Numbered from the stretch's first letter, positions 8,699 to 17,375 are shown. The stretch is 45,602 bases of DNA from Streptomyces showdoensis (GCF_039535475.1 NZ_BAAAXG010000008.1:1-45602); one strand, 5' to 3'. Made by a program: numbers and translations. Notes: a model not told the origin generated them from the letters alone.

Positions 8699-8908
8699 AT
8701 GAACACCTCATCCATCCACCTGATGCTCCTGGTCCTGCTCCTGGCGGTCGTCGCGCTCTTCTGCACGCTCGTAGGAGCCGCGGCCGGTCTGCTCGCTCGT
8801 ATCGACGGAGCCACCTATGCCACCGCTCTGCTGCGCGGTGCCGTGGCCTTCGCGGGCAGCGTCACCCTGTCCCTGGCGCTGCTGACCTTCGTCCTCGCGG
8901 CGCTGTAA
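8699..8908 (+). CDS. small two-helix membrane protein
   Basis: ATG at 8699 follows a strong ribosome binding site (GGGGAGAAGGC). The 69-residue product has two long hydrophobic helices (LMLLVLLLAVVALFCTLVG near residues 9-27 and AVAFAGSVTLSLALLTFVL near 49-67) joined by a short polar turn. It resembles the many small two-helix proteins of Streptomyces of unknown function. It is divergent from the NACHT gene. It could be a partner or membrane effector of that protein, but nothing in the sequence proves it. Confidence 0.65.
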   Translation: MNTSSIHLMLLVLLLAVVALFCTLVGAAAGLLARIDGATYATALLRGAVAFAGSVTLSLALLTFVLAAL

Positions 8909-9140
8909 ACCGAAGATGACTTTGTCCCAGGCCTGCAGGCGAGACCATGGCGCCCGCCCGTGGCCGGGCGCTGTTACTCCTCAGCGCTGGAGCGCGGCCA
9001 GCGTCAGGGCGTCGACTACAGGACAGGGATTATCCATAGTGCGCGGTTCTGTGTGGTGTGTTTGGCAGGGATGTCACCTGGTCGTATGGCCGTCTGACGG
9101 TCCGCGCCTCGGCGGCCGGTGGGGTGGCTACGTAGGTCAG

Positions 9141-9705
9141 AAGCGGCTCTGGCTCAAGTTCTGTGGCGTGATCACCATCCGTGACTATCGGGAGAGGTCG
9201 GTTCGAACGCGAAGTTGCCTGAAAAGGGGCGGGCTTGATGCACGGCAGGGTGAAGCTCCAGGACCAGGACGTGCCTTTCAAAGATGTTGTTCGCGCTGTT
9301 CGCCGACGTTGCCGTGACCTCCGTCGACACAGGTGACGAGGGCCTATGCGTCGAGCTCCGCAGTACGGCCGACGGTTCTGCGTACCCAGGTTGTGGATCA
9401 TGGTCGTCTCGCATTCACGGCTCTTACCTGCGGTTTCCCGGCGATCTGCCGGTCTCGGGTAGACCTGTCGTGTTGTCGTTGCGAGTGCGCCGCTTCGCCT
9501 GCGAGACGCCGGGGTGCCGGCGGCGGACGTTCGTGGAACGGATTCCAGGGCTGACGCGTCGGCATGGCCGCTGGACCGAGAGGCTGCGGTCGACGCTTGC
9601 TTCGCTGGGCCTGGCACTTGCTGGGCGAGCGGGCGAACGGCTCGCTGGACTGATCGGCGTCCCTGTCAGCCGCAGCACCGTCCTGCGAATCGTCCCCGAA
9701 GGCTT
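9141..9705 (+). pseudogene. ISL3-family transposase, N-terminal fragment
   Basis: The frame opening at 9284 starts MLFALFADVAVTSVDTGDEG and carries the ISL3 zinc-finger region (YPGCGSWSSRIHGSYLRFPG and RFACETPGCRRRTFVERIPG) and an HTH (GERLAGLIGVPVSRSTVLRI). The DDE catalytic part of ISL3 transposases is missing. GGCTCTGGCTCAAGTTC from 9141 resembles an ISL3 left end, so the fragment probably includes one terminus. At about 9705 the frame passes without a stop into unrelated recombinase sequence (next entry). Confidence 0.7.
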
Positions 9706-10045
9706 GAACCGTCCCCTGGACGACAACACAGCCGAGGTAATCAGTGAGTGCCTCGCCTACCGTCAGCGCCGATGGCCGAACAGCACCAACCCGCATCTGC
9801 TGATCACCAGGAACACCGCCACCACTGCAACGGCCGTGGGCACGTTCTGGATGGACAGACTGGTCAGGGAATTGCCCGTGGGCGTCGACCAACTGAGGCA
9901 GGACCGCATCCTCGAAGAAGCCCTCGCCAACGGCGCGGACCCCCTCCACCTCGCCGACGTCTTCTCCCTCGGCGCCAAGGCCAGCCTCCGCTACACCAGC
10001 GCAGTGACCGAATCGGAAGCAGAGCAGGCACCGAGCACCCGCTGA
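9706..10045 (+). pseudogene. tyrosine recombinase (integrase), C-terminal fragment fused in frame to ISL3 fragment
   Basis: The second half of the frame ending at 10045 reads ISECLAYRQRRWPNSTNPHL, then DRILEEALANGADPLHLADV and FSLGAKASLRYTSAVTESE. This matches the end of actinobacterial plasmid-type site-specific integrases, in which a conserved R(I)L-E-A box is followed by a helix and the RYT motif. The N-terminal and arginine-bearing parts are missing, so it is inactive. The in-frame fusion with the ISL3 fragment looks accidental: two remnants joined by deletion. Confidence 0.6.
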
Positions 10046-10055
10046 TCTTGAGCTT

Positions 10056-10724
10056 TTACTCCACAGGGAGCCGTCGCCGCCCCTCCGGGGTGAAGGTGAA
10101 GGTCTGGCGGAAGGACCCCGTTCCGAAGCGCAATGCAAGCAGGAGGGGTTCTTTGTGCGGAGGTGGCCATGATTGCTCGGCTCCCGGAGCACTACCGTTC
10201 CAGAGATGGAAGGACACCATCGGTTCCTCCGGGTTCTCAGTCAGGTAGCTGAGGGTCTTGCCGTAGTAGGGGTTGTTGCCGCCGAACAGCATGGACGGGA
10301 TGCCGAACTCGTCGACGACGTCCGTCCACACGCGGTCCTCGCCTGCCCACTGGCGGACCGCACCCCGCAGAACTGCGTGTTCGTCAGGGTCCAGTACGCG
10401 GTCGGGCTTGAGCCAGCCGCGGCGGTGTGCGAACTCGGCATACACCGAGGCAATGCCGTACTCGTAATAGCGCTCCGGGATCAGATCACGGAACACGCCC
10501 GCGACGCCGGTGCTGGACCAGGCGCCGCGCTCTTTCCAGACCCGCTGCTGCTCGGCCAAAGCCTCGGGCTGGCACTCCACGAACGACAAGTGGTCGATCA
10601 GCATGCGCAGGGCCAGCTCCGACTCCTTCCCGAACATTCCGGGACGGCACAGGGCGAGATTCAACTGATCGATGAGATACGCACGTATCTCGTCGGGGGC
10701 TGCAAGCGATCTGGAAGTAGGCAC
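10056..10724 (-). CDS. conserved protein of unknown function
   Basis: An intact frame of about 222 residues with strong GC bias in third positions. GTG at 10724 (VPTSRSLAAPDEIRAYLIDQ) has a GGGAG ribosome binding site eight bases upstream and is preferred over the upstream GTG at 10748. The protein is soluble, mixed alpha and beta, without signal peptide or membrane helix. Recognisable stretches are ELALRMLIDHLSFVECQPEA and FGIPSMLFGGNNPYYGKTLS; the end is rich in aromatic residues. It resembles no family I can name. It is convergent with the recombinase remnant on its left, 10 bases away. Confidence 0.6.
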   Translation of the reverse strand: MPTSRSLAAPDEIRAYLIDQLNLALCRPGMFGKESELALRMLIDHLSFVECQPEALAEQQRVWKERGAWSSTGVAGVFRDLIPERYYEYGIASVYAEFAHRRGWLKPDRVLDPDEHAVLRGAVRQWAGEDRVWTDVVDEFGIPSMLFGGNNPYYGKTLSYLTENPEEPMVSFHLWNGSAPGAEQSWPPPHKEPLLLALRFGTGSFRQTFTFTPEGRRRLPVE

Positions 10725-10908
10725 CCCACAGTCTCCCGCAGATGCCACCGGATCGCGGTCATGGGCCGGTGCCCGAGCATGCTCTACCTGAGCCGGATAC
10801 AGGTCCGTCGCCCACTACCGGGGCTCCGCTGTGGCAACCGGCCCCTTTCACGCGGCAGAGTCACCGAGCCCCTCCCTGAGTTCGCGCTACGGAGCCTTCA
10901 GATTTCCT

Positions 10909-11077
10909 GAACCCACGGAAGATCGGCTTCGACGCCTTTTATTGCCGCCCCGGCATCGAGGGCGCCCACGAGAAGGGCGGCGTCGAGCACGAGGGCGGCC
11001 GGTTCCGCCGCTCGCACCTGGTCCCGGTCCCCGACGTCGACACGCTCCAGGCCGATGCCGGCCAGCCCACGCCTTCC
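10909..11077 (+). pseudogene. istA: IS21-family IstA transposase, internal fragment
   Basis: The plus-strand reading [40 protein letters not shown] and VDTLQ is characteristic of IS21-type IstA around the catalytic glutamate (GGVE). No start or end remains. It abuts the stop codon of the minus-strand membrane gene at 11078. Together with the end-like repeats at 11677-11777 and the istB piece at 34372-34778, it suggests that IS21 elements were broken up here. Confidence 0.7.
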
Positions 11078-11401
11078 CTAGACCCAGTTCGCCCAGCCGA
11101 AGGTGAAGAGATAGGCCCGCCGACCTGCGTCCAGCCTCCTGATGCCACGAAGGAGCATGACCACCAGCGCGACAAGGAACAGAGCGGCAAAGGAGCCAGC
11201 CACGAGGGCTCCGACGATGGGTCCCGCGAACAAGCCCACGACCACACTCGCCACGACGACGATCCCAAGGCCGAAGTGCGCGGCCGGCAGATCGGCCCTG
11301 AACACCTCTCGCAGAGCTTTGCGCTCTGCTCGCATATCAGTGGCATAGCGTTCCCGGGCCGCCTCCGGATCAGCGGCAGGCCCCTCAGGCCACTGTTTCA
11401 T
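11078..11401 (-). CDS. small membrane protein
   Basis: ATG at 11401 follows GGGGGCGAAG and gives 107 residues ([20 protein letters not shown]). After a charged N-terminal helix come two adjacent membrane segments ([20 protein letters not shown] and [20 protein letters not shown]), then a short basic tail ending FGWANWV. The frame stays open upstream to 11731, but that part has no ribosome binding site and poor coding character. The function is unknown. Its 3' end directly abuts the istA fragment, so the native C-terminus may have been altered. The 270 bases upstream of its start show no other gene. Confidence 0.6.
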   Translation of the reverse strand: MKQWPEGPAADPEAARERYATDMRAERKALREVFRADLPAAHFGLGIVVVASVVVGLFAGPIVGALVAGSFAALFLVALVVMLLRGIRRLDAGRRAYLFTFGWANWV

Positions 11402-11676
11402 CTTCGCCCCCTGGATTCCGTTCGAACTTCGAACGGAGCCTAACTCCTGGGCCACGCATCTCGCGGCGCTCAGTCGAGACAATCCTGGGAGCGATCGAAC
11501 ACGACCCGAGCAGACCTCATCGGCGGGGGCAACAAGGCGCTCGCCCGTCCGCATTCCTGTCAGAGGAAGCAGCCGAGCGGGCTCCGTGGACCACACGCTA
11601 CCGGCCGCCGCCGATCGCCAGCCGCACCTGACCGGCTCCGTCCCAGGACACCCGCCAAACGTCACCCGATCGAGGG

Positions 11677-11777
11677 GTGGGGCCACCTCAAACCGTTCCT
11701 CCGAGGCACCGCCCTGACCCGTCACCCACACGGCCCAAAAGTGGGGCCAGGCGAAACCGTTCCAGTGGGGTCAAAAC
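11677..11777. repeat. IS21-like end with repeated transposase sites
   Basis: Two direct repeats, GTGGGGCCACCTCAAACCGT (from 11677) and GTGGGGCCAGGCGAAACCGT (from 11741), lie 64 bases apart, followed by a third partial copy GTGGGGTCAAAACACG. IS21 elements carry such multiple terminal repeats as IstA binding sites. The element end lies next to the point where the DUF2071 gene on the right breaks off, so it probably marks the insertion boundary. Confidence 0.5.
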
Positions 11778-12042
11778 ACGCCGTCGAAAACAGCATGCCG
11801 AAGAAGACGAGGCCGACGTAGGTTTTCCCGTCGAGTACGTCCGGCTGCGTTCCCTTGGGAAACAGATGGGCGACGGCGTCTGGCGATGTCTCCCAGTGCA
11901 CGAACACCAGATCGGTCCATCGCTGGCGGAAGACGCTTCCGGAAGAGTGTTGTGGAGCGGCCGCCGGCACTGGCTGCGGCACCGCGTATCGCTCCGCCCG
12001 GCGCACGGGTGATCCATCGCAACTGCGGCGCGGCCTCGCCAT
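11778..12042 (-). pseudogene. DUF2071-family protein, N-terminal fragment
   Basis: From ATG at 12042 (MARPRRSCDGSPVRR) the frame reaches FRQRWTDLVFVHWETSPDAV, HLFPKGTQPDVLDGKTYVGL and VFFGM, the first part of the DUF2071/YqjF family. These proteins are about 230-250 residues; this one loses homology after about 85 residues, where the IS21-like end begins. An alternative ATG 36 bases upstream has no better ribosome binding site. It is probably an inactive remnant made by the insertion. Confidence 0.6.
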
Positions 12043-12085
12043 GGCTTTCTTCTCCTCCTTGCCCGACGGCGTCACCATGGGGGTG

Positions 12086-12328
12086 CTACCCGGCGTCGGC
12101 GGGGCCTACAGGGGTTTCCTCCCGCTCGTAGTTCGCCAGCGCCAGCCCCAGGGCGAAGAACGTGGGCGCCCACTCGCCGACGAAGATTCCCCACCGGTCG
12201 GCCCTTTCCAGGTTCTCGCTTCGCCGCGAGGTGAGCCACGAGGCGAGCGACAGCCCGATCGAACCGAAGGCCGCGAGGTAGGCGTGTTCGCTGGTGACTC
12301 CTGCTTCGTGGAGCTTCTTGACGATCAT
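12086..12328 (-). CDS. small conserved Streptomyces protein
   Basis: An 80-residue frame starts with ATG at 12328 (MIVKKLHEAGVTSEHAYLAA). It contains one moderately hydrophobic helix (FGSIGLSLASWLTS) and a second (WAPTFFALGLALANYE). The pattern of short amphipathic helices with ADRWGIFVGEWAPTFFALG is familiar from small proteins repeated in Streptomyces genomes, with no known function. The ribosome binding site (GGGAAACC) is weak. It lies 43 bases upstream of the DUF2071 remnant on the same strand. Confidence 0.6.
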   Translation of the reverse strand: MIVKKLHEAGVTSEHAYLAAFGSIGLSLASWLTSRRSENLERADRWGIFVGEWAPTFFALGLALANYEREETPVGPADAG

Positions 12329-12476
12329 CTTGGTTTCCCGCTTTCGTCGAGTAGGACGAGGGCGTCTGCTCGGGAGTGAGCAGACAGGTCCGCTCAGGAG
12401 CGCGTGGTCGTCGGCCGGCGCTGGTGGCGCCGGCCTGGGGGCTGGGGCGCTGCGCGGAGCGCCCTGGCCGGCCCTC

Positions 12477-12686
12477 TCACAGCTTCGAGTCGCTCTCGGG
12501 GCCGGCCGGGGCAGTGGTCCCGGGGTCTTTCGCCCGCCAGAGGCCGGCGGAGCAACCGGGTGGGAACGAGGGGAAGGCGTGACCGGCCAGATCGATGAGC
12601 CAGAGGTGCCCGGCGGCGCAGTCGCACTCGTAGAGGCCTGCTCTTGGGGTGCAGGCGCCGGGCGTGTGGGTCTCGGCAGGGGACAT
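12477..12686 (-). CDS. small cysteine-containing protein
   Basis: ATG at 12686 has a clear AAGGAG ribosome binding site seven bases upstream. The 69-residue product reads MSPAETHTPGACTPRAGLYE, then CDCAAGHLWLIDLAGHAFPS and FPPGCSAGLW. The arrangement CDC..GH...FP..P.GC resembles a minimal zinc-ribbon or zinc-knuckle, a form found in several short Streptomyces proteins. The function is not known. The frame stays open far upstream, but coding character begins at this start. It is the likely last gene of a minus-strand transcript. Confidence 0.55.
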   Translation of the reverse strand: MSPAETHTPGACTPRAGLYECDCAAGHLWLIDLAGHAFPSFPPGCSAGLWRAKDPGTTAPAGPESDSKL

Positions 12687-13386
12687 GAGATCTCCTTGAC
12701 AGAGCGTGGGAGTGATGCGACGGAGAGGGTGAGCGCCTGTCTCCCGCGGAGGAGTCCTCGGCCCGGGCGGGCGTACGCGGTCCACCGCAGAGGGAGCGTG
12801 ACGTCGGTCCGAGCCCTTCAGGACGGGCACGCGATTGAGTGTCTGAGCGCCCTCCTCCTTTCCCGGGGCACGCGCCGCCTGTGGTTGATCCGTCAGCGCG
12901 CGGCCGTGCCGGGCGGAGCGGAACACCGGTGGGGTGACGTCCTGCGCGTCCCGGGTGCTGCCGGGGCGTCGGGCAGGCGGGGAAACCAGCGGAGAGCGCT
13001 GTCCGTGCAGTGCGGGGACCGAGGCGGGCGGATCGCCGCCGGCGAACCGCCTCGCGGGCTCCGCTTCCGGGGCACGGTGCTTCTTCGCCGAACTGCCGGC
13101 CCGGAAGGCAGATGTGAGCGGATGCGCGGGCGGCGCCTGCCGGCTGCGTTGCGCCGAAGCCGGATACGGTGCGAAGACCATGTCATGCTCCTCTGGCAGG
13201 GTCACCGTTCCTCCTGACGTTCGCCGCACCGATGCATCAGGGCAACACGCACTGATGGTGCAGCGAAAAATGCGCCTCTTCCCAACGGGTCCGGTCACAC
13301 AGCCGCACGTGCCGGGCTCACCCCGGGGGGCCGCGCTCCGTCGCCCGGATCCTGCCGTCGCCCGGAAGCCCCCGGCCCGACCGCGG
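12687..13386. other. 700-base stretch without a convincing gene
   Basis: Minus-strand frames run through here (for example one starting MVFAPYPASAQRSRQ near 13182 and one starting MTWSSHRIRLRR at 13186, both behind GAGGAG). Their third-position bias is weak and the products are proline and arginine rich. The GAGGAG at about 13190 could serve a short gene, but I cannot choose a frame. The stretch may contain promoters for the small genes on its left. Confidence 0.3.
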
Positions 13387-13731
13387 CTATTCCTGCGGGG
13401 GTACCGGCGATGCCTCTGTGCTGGCCCCGAGCTGATGCGGCCGGAGCCGGTTGGCCCAGTCGGTGCGGGGCACCTCGAAGGGCCTTCGGTACGCGGACAT
13501 CTCGCCCGGCAGACGGTCGGTCAGGGGGCGCAGAGGATGCGAGGCGGGATCCGGCGGCGCAGTCTCCTCGTCGCGGACCTTGGACCCCAGGACGAAGGCG
13601 CCGATCAGCACGGCGACGACGATCACTCCGATCAGAACGAGCACAGCGGCCTCCCGTGGTGCGAAGCGATGGATCTGCCCCTGCTTCAGCCCCCGCTCCG
13701 CAGACGGATGCAAAAACAACGAAAAGTCCAT
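13387..13731 (-). CDS. DUF6479-like single-pass membrane protein
   Basis: The frame gives up to 114 residues. A strong membrane helix (AAVLVLIGVIVVAVLIGAFV) is followed by LGSKVRDEETAPPDPASHPL and a polar tail with PGEMSAYRRPFEVPR and RLRPHQLG. The helix ending in GAFVLG, followed by a charged proline-rich tail with E..E..R.P.E.P and a final H.LG, fits small DUF6479 proteins of Streptomyces. The first 27 residues are less typical, so an internal start is possible; no clear ribosome binding site precedes the ATG. The function is unknown. Confidence 0.55.
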   Translation of the reverse strand: MDFSLFLHPSAERGLKQGQIHRFAPREAAVLVLIGVIVVAVLIGAFVLGSKVRDEETAPPDPASHPLRPLTDRLPGEMSAYRRPFEVPRTDWANRLRPHQLGASTEASPVPPQE

Positions 13732-13785
13732 CTTCGGGAGAAATCGGCCAGGCGCCGGCAGGAAGACATGACGGAAGAAGAGCGC

Positions 13786-14475
13786 TCAGAGACCCCCCCA
13801 CCGTCCCCGCGCGTGGTCACCGCCTCCTCCAGGGCAGATGACTGCCCTCGGCGGGGTGCGAGGGCTGAAGGACGGCCGACCGTCTGAGGGTGTGGTGCGG
13901 GAGGGACGGGGGCCGGGTCTGGGTCGCTTCAGTCCGTACCAGCCGCATTCGGCACCCGTGCGGTCCATGACCACGGTCACGAGTCGGATGGCCGCCCGTT
14001 CCAGGTGCCAGCTGCGATCCTCGGCATTCGCTCCGCTGGATGGAGCCAACCGCTCGAACCGCTCAGCCAACTCCTCCAGCCAGTCGCGCCATTCCAGCAG
14101 CGACGCGACCACTTTGGCGGCCGTTGCTGCGGGCCCACCCATGGAATGGGAGGTGCAGCACCAGTGGGTGACGACGCCACCGCCGCCACCCTCGCCGACC
14201 GCCCAATGCCAGCCGCAGGTCCATCGGCCGTATCGGGCGGCCAGGAGCGCCGTGACCTCGGTGGTGAAGCGATGTTTGTCTTCCCACCCGGCATCGTCAG
14301 GAGGCACCATCGAGGCGATCACCGTGGTGATCTCGGATGCCTCCGCTTCGTCCCAGGCGAAGGCGATGCGGTCGGGATCGACGGCAGACCACGGCAGCCA
14401 GGCCGGAGCGAGCTCGTAGTTGATAGCCGTGGTGTTCCTCCAGAACCAGGCACGGTAGGACAACCGGGCGATCAT
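13786..14475 (-). CDS. hypothetical protein, possibly with altered C-terminus
   Basis: ATG at 14475 gives 229 residues (MIARLSYRAWFWRNTTAINY). The centre is soluble and tryptophan rich: AWLPWSAVDPDRIAFAWDEA, HRFTTEVTALLAARYGRWTC and LLEWRDWLEELAERFERLAP. The last 55 residues turn into a proline and arginine rich stretch with several CCC and GGG runs, unlike the rest, so a frameshift near 13930 may have replaced the native end. The frame is open upstream to 14745, but that part lacks coding character. No family is recognised. Confidence 0.5.
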   Translation of the reverse strand: MIARLSYRAWFWRNTTAINYELAPAWLPWSAVDPDRIAFAWDEAEASEITTVIASMVPPDDAGWEDKHRFTTEVTALLAARYGRWTCGWHWAVGEGGGGGVVTHWCCTSHSMGGPAATAAKVVASLLEWRDWLEELAERFERLAPSSGANAEDRSWHLERAAIRLVTVVMDRTGAECGWYGLKRPRPGPRPSRTTPSDGRPSFSPRTPPRAVICPGGGGDHARGRWGGL

Positions 14476-14758
14476 GCCAAAAGCTCGTAGCCTCTGCACG
14501 CAAATTTCTGGCACACCCCTCACCCACCTGGGCCCACAGCGCGACACTGCCTGGCCATCTGCCCCGCCCGATACGGCACTCCACTGAGCACGTTCACTTG
14601 TACGTGGGTGAGCACTTCGAGAAATACGCCGGCAGGAGTGCACGCGGCTGATGCCGTCCGGCGTCCAGCAGCAGCTCGCCTTCCTCCGGGAGCACCACTC
14701 GGCTCGGTGGAGTTGCTGGCTACGTCGGTGCGGCATGAGGCTCATTTGACTGCTGTCA

Positions 14759-15585
14759 CTGAGCTCTTTCCAAGCTGGCGGTACCTGTGAGCCTCACAGA
14801 TCGTCTGTTCACCGCCCCCGCGTGGTGAGCAGCTTGATCTGTCCAGCCGCACCTTGCGGTTCCTGACCGGACGGCTGGAGGCCAGGCGGCGGGAGATCGG
14901 GACGCGTTGGCGACGCCTTCCCGCCTCGCGACAGGCTCTGCTCGCCCTGGCCCACCTGCGATGCGGTGACACCTACGCCCAGCTGGCCGCCGGGTTCGGC
15001 GTCGGGATCGCGACCGCCTACCGATACATACGCGAAGCCGTCGAGGCCCTGGCAAGCCTTGCCCCGTCCCTGGCCGAGGCGATGCGGACGATCCGGGAGA
15101 AGGCGTTCGTCATCCTCGACGGCACCCTGCTGCCGATCGACCGCATCGCCGCCGACCCCCCCCCATTACTCCGGGAAGCACAAGCGCCACGGCATGAACG
15201 TGCAGGTCCTCACCGATCCGCTCGGACGGCTGCTCTGGGCCTCGCCGGCTCTGCCCGGCTCGACCCACGACCTGACCGCCGCACGGCAGCACGGGATCAT
15301 CGAAGCCCTCGCCGAAGCAGGACTCAGATGCTGGGCGGACAAGGCGTACCAAGGCGCCGGCAACCCCGTCCTCGTACCGTTTCGGGGCCGGCTCCTCAAA
15401 CGGTGGAAGCGCCGCCACAACACCACCCACGCCAAGATCCGCTGCCTCGGCGAGCAGGCCACGGCCACCCTGAAGGGCTGGCGTCTCCTGCGGAAGCTCC
15501 GCTGCAGCACCAACCGAATCACCGACGTGGTGAAGGCCGTCCTCGTCCTTCACCACGCGTCAGCGTGAGGTTGGAAAAGGCTCAG
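14759..15585 (+). mobile_element. IS5-superfamily (ISL2-like) insertion sequence
   Basis: Left end CTGAGCTCTTTCCAAG at 14759 and right end (complementary strand) CTGAGCCTTTTCCAAC at 15585 form a 16-bp inverted repeat with three mismatches. The 827-bp length suits a one-gene IS of the DDE_Tnp_4 type. No exact target duplication is evident. It sits between the hypothetical gene on the left and the IS110 element on the right, which begins within a few dozen bases. Confidence 0.65.
14854..15568 (+). CDS. DDE_Tnp_4 transposase, interrupted at an eight-C run
   Basis: The first frame encodes FLTGRLEARRREIGTRWRRL, the HTH part CGDTYAQLAAGFGVGIATAY and the first aspartate in FVILDGTLLPIDRI. At a run of eight C (about 15157-15164) the reading must shift to continue with GKHKRHGMNVQVLTDPLGRL, the second aspartate in GSTHDLTAAR, and CWADKAYQGAG. 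The final part is TLKGWRLLRKLRCSTNRITD, ending at 15568. This could be a real mutation, a programmed slip or a sequencing indel. The start is uncertain (TTG at 14854 or an upstream codon). Confidence 0.7.
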
Positions 15586-15693
15586 TAATTAGAGGTCCTG
15601 GATCTCTGATGGGCCCGGGGCGGCGTTGTTCAGCCCGGGGCAGGACGTGTGTGGTCCGGTCGGTGCCGTGGTGACCCCTACGACACCTCCGAC

Positions 15694-15748
15694 CGTGCGA
15701 GGCCTTTGTAAAGACTGGTGGCGCTGGGCGCCGGCCGGTCCTCGCACG
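15694..15748 (+). ncRNA. candidate part of IS110 bridge RNA
   Basis: A 9-bp stem (CGTGCGAGG at 15694-15702 with CCTCGCACG at 15740-15748) encloses an internal loop and a second hairpin, ACTGG-T-GGCGC-TGG-GCGCC with a closing CCGGT. The structure lies in the left non-coding end, about 230 bases upstream of the transposase start. In IS110 elements this region is transcribed as a bridge RNA whose internal loops pair with target and donor DNA. The exact RNA ends and the loops cannot be fixed by eye. Confidence 0.45.
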
Positions 15749-15975
15749 TTCTGCCCCGCGGGCCCGTCGGGTTCGGGATCCTCGATGGATGAGCTGCCGC
15801 ACGGTGACGCGTTTCTCCTCACGAGCTTCGAGCTCTGGACACGGCGTGCGCCCGTGCGGTCTGGCGGTGCCGCGCACGGCTGATGAGGTGGCGGGCCTTG
15901 GAGCCCTGGAATTAGTGCGCCGTGCGGCCCCGCGTGCTCGCCTTCGAGATCAGCACCGGAGAAGGGGCGGGATTC

Positions 15976-17217
15976 GTGGACGTGTTCTGTGGGATCGACT
16001 GGGCGGAGGGACACCACGACGTCGCGCTCGTGGACGACACCGGCAAGCTGCTGGCCAAGTGCCGGATCAATGATGACTTGGACGGCTACCGGCTGCTGCT
16101 GGACCTCCTGGTCGAGCACGGCGACTCCGCGGAGACGCCGATCCCGGTGGCCATCGAGACCAGCCGCGGCCTACTGGTCGCCACGCTGAGGCAGGGCCCC
16201 CGGCAGATCTACGCCGCCAATCCGATGGCCGCCTCCCGCTACCGTGACCGGCACGGCGTCAGCCGCAAGAAGTCGGACCCAGGCGACGCCCTGGTGCTGG
16301 CGAACATCATCCGCACCGACGCTCCGATGCACCGCCCGCTGCCCGCCGACACCGACCTGGCCCAGGCGGTCGCCGTCCTGGCCCGCGCACAGCAGGACGC
16401 GGTCTGGAACCGCCAACAGGTCGCCAACCAGCTCCGATCCCTGCTCAGGGAATACTTTCCGGCGATGATCGAGGCCTTCCGGGACAAACAGGGAACTCTG
16501 ACCCGCCCCGATGCCCGCCGGATCCTGGCCGTCGCACCCACACCTGCCTTGGCCGCCAAGCTGCAGATGTGGAAGCTGACCGCCATGCTCCGGCGAGCCG
16601 GCCGCCGCCGCGGCATCGAAACCGACGCCGAACGAATCCAGCAGCTCTTCCGCGAGGAAGCCCCTCGGCAGCTGCCCCTCGTTGAGGACGCCATGGGCAA
16701 GCAGGCACAGGCCCTGCTCCTGCAGCTGGACGCGGCCTGCCAGGCGGTCGACGACCTGGCGCGGGCCACTGAGGAGGCCTTTCGCTCGCACCCGGACGCC
16801 TCGATCATGCTGAGCCTTCCCGGCATCGGCCCTCAGGTCGGTGCCCGCATTCTGGGCGAGATCGGAGACGACCGGACCCGGTTCGCCACGGCTGGTGGGC
16901 TGAAGGCTTACGCTGGCTCGGCCCCGATCACCCGGGCCTCTGGCAAGCGTCGCTATGTCGGCCGCCGGTTCGTGAAAAACAACCGGCTCAACCACGTCGG
17001 CCACCTGTGGGCCTTCGCCTCCATCAGCGGTTCTACCGGGGCGGAGGCCCACTACCGGCGCCGCCGAGCGGGAGGGGACTGGCACATGCAGGCACTGCGG
17101 CACCTGTTCAACCGGATGCTCGGCCAGTTCCACCACTGCCTCCTGGCGCGCACTCCCTTCGATGAATCGATCGCCTTTCCCACACAGCCGCTACGAGCCG
17201 GGACAGCCGCTAGGTGA
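15976..17217 (+). CDS. IS110-family transposase (RuvC-like DEDD recombinase)
   Basis: GTG at 15976 follows GGAGAAGGGGCGGG and starts VDVFCGIDWAEGHHDVALVD, which holds the first catalytic aspartate of the DEDD domain. VAIETSRG supplies the glutamate and SRKKSDPGDALVLANIIRTD the last aspartates. The C-terminal Tnp_2 domain is complete: MLSLPGIGPQVGARILGEIG, TAGGLKAYAGSAPITRASGK and GDWHMQALRHLFNRM. The 413-residue length is normal for the family. Such enzymes work with a bridge RNA to insert DNA at chosen sites. The frame is undamaged, so the element may still be active. The open frame extends upstream to 15922, but without a ribosome binding site. Confidence 0.9.
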   Translation: MDVFCGIDWAEGHHDVALVDDTGKLLAKCRINDDLDGYRLLLDLLVEHGDSAETPIPVAIETSRGLLVATLRQGPRQIYAANPMAASRYRDRHGVSRKKSDPGDALVLANIIRTDAPMHRPLPADTDLAQAVAVLARAQQDAVWNRQQVANQLRSLLREYFPAMIEAFRDKQGTLTRPDARRILAVAPTPALAAKLQMWKLTAMLRRAGRRRGIETDAERIQQLFREEAPRQLPLVEDAMGKQAQALLLQLDAACQAVDDLARATEEAFRSHPDASIMLSLPGIGPQVGARILGEIGDDRTRFATAGGLKAYAGSAPITRASGKRRYVGRRFVKNNRLNHVGHLWAFASISGSTGAEAHYRRRRAGGDWHMQALRHLFNRMLGQFHHCLLARTPFDESIAFPTQPLRAGTAAR

Positions 17218-17375
17218 AATGAACGGGACAGCTCGTCCGGGGGCGGCCGAGCGACGACCACGCCCCTGAGACCCCAAGCGCAAACGATCGCCGCCCGGCT
17301 CGTCGTCCCGTCCTCCGAGTGACCGCTGTCCAGCCCACACGATGAGGCGATACCGGAAGGTGCGACCATCGTCGG

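Larger units (their letters stand above)
15601..17260 (+). mobile_element. IS110-family element with long left non-coding end
   Basis: A full-length IS110 transposase gene is preceded by about 375 bases without protein-coding character. IS110 elements have no long terminal inverted repeats, so the borders are approximate: the left end lies shortly after the ISL2-like element (15585) and the right end shortly after the stop at 17217. The long upstream non-coding end is where IS110 elements make their bridge RNA. Confidence 0.6.

Noticed and set aside
12893..13186. 97-residue frame starting MTWSSHRIRLRR behind GAGGAG
   Set aside because: The ribosome binding site is good, but the product is almost entirely R, P and S, with weak codon bias, and two other frames compete.
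16171..17136. 321-residue open frame on the minus strand
   Set aside because: It is antisense to the IS110 transposase and has no family features.
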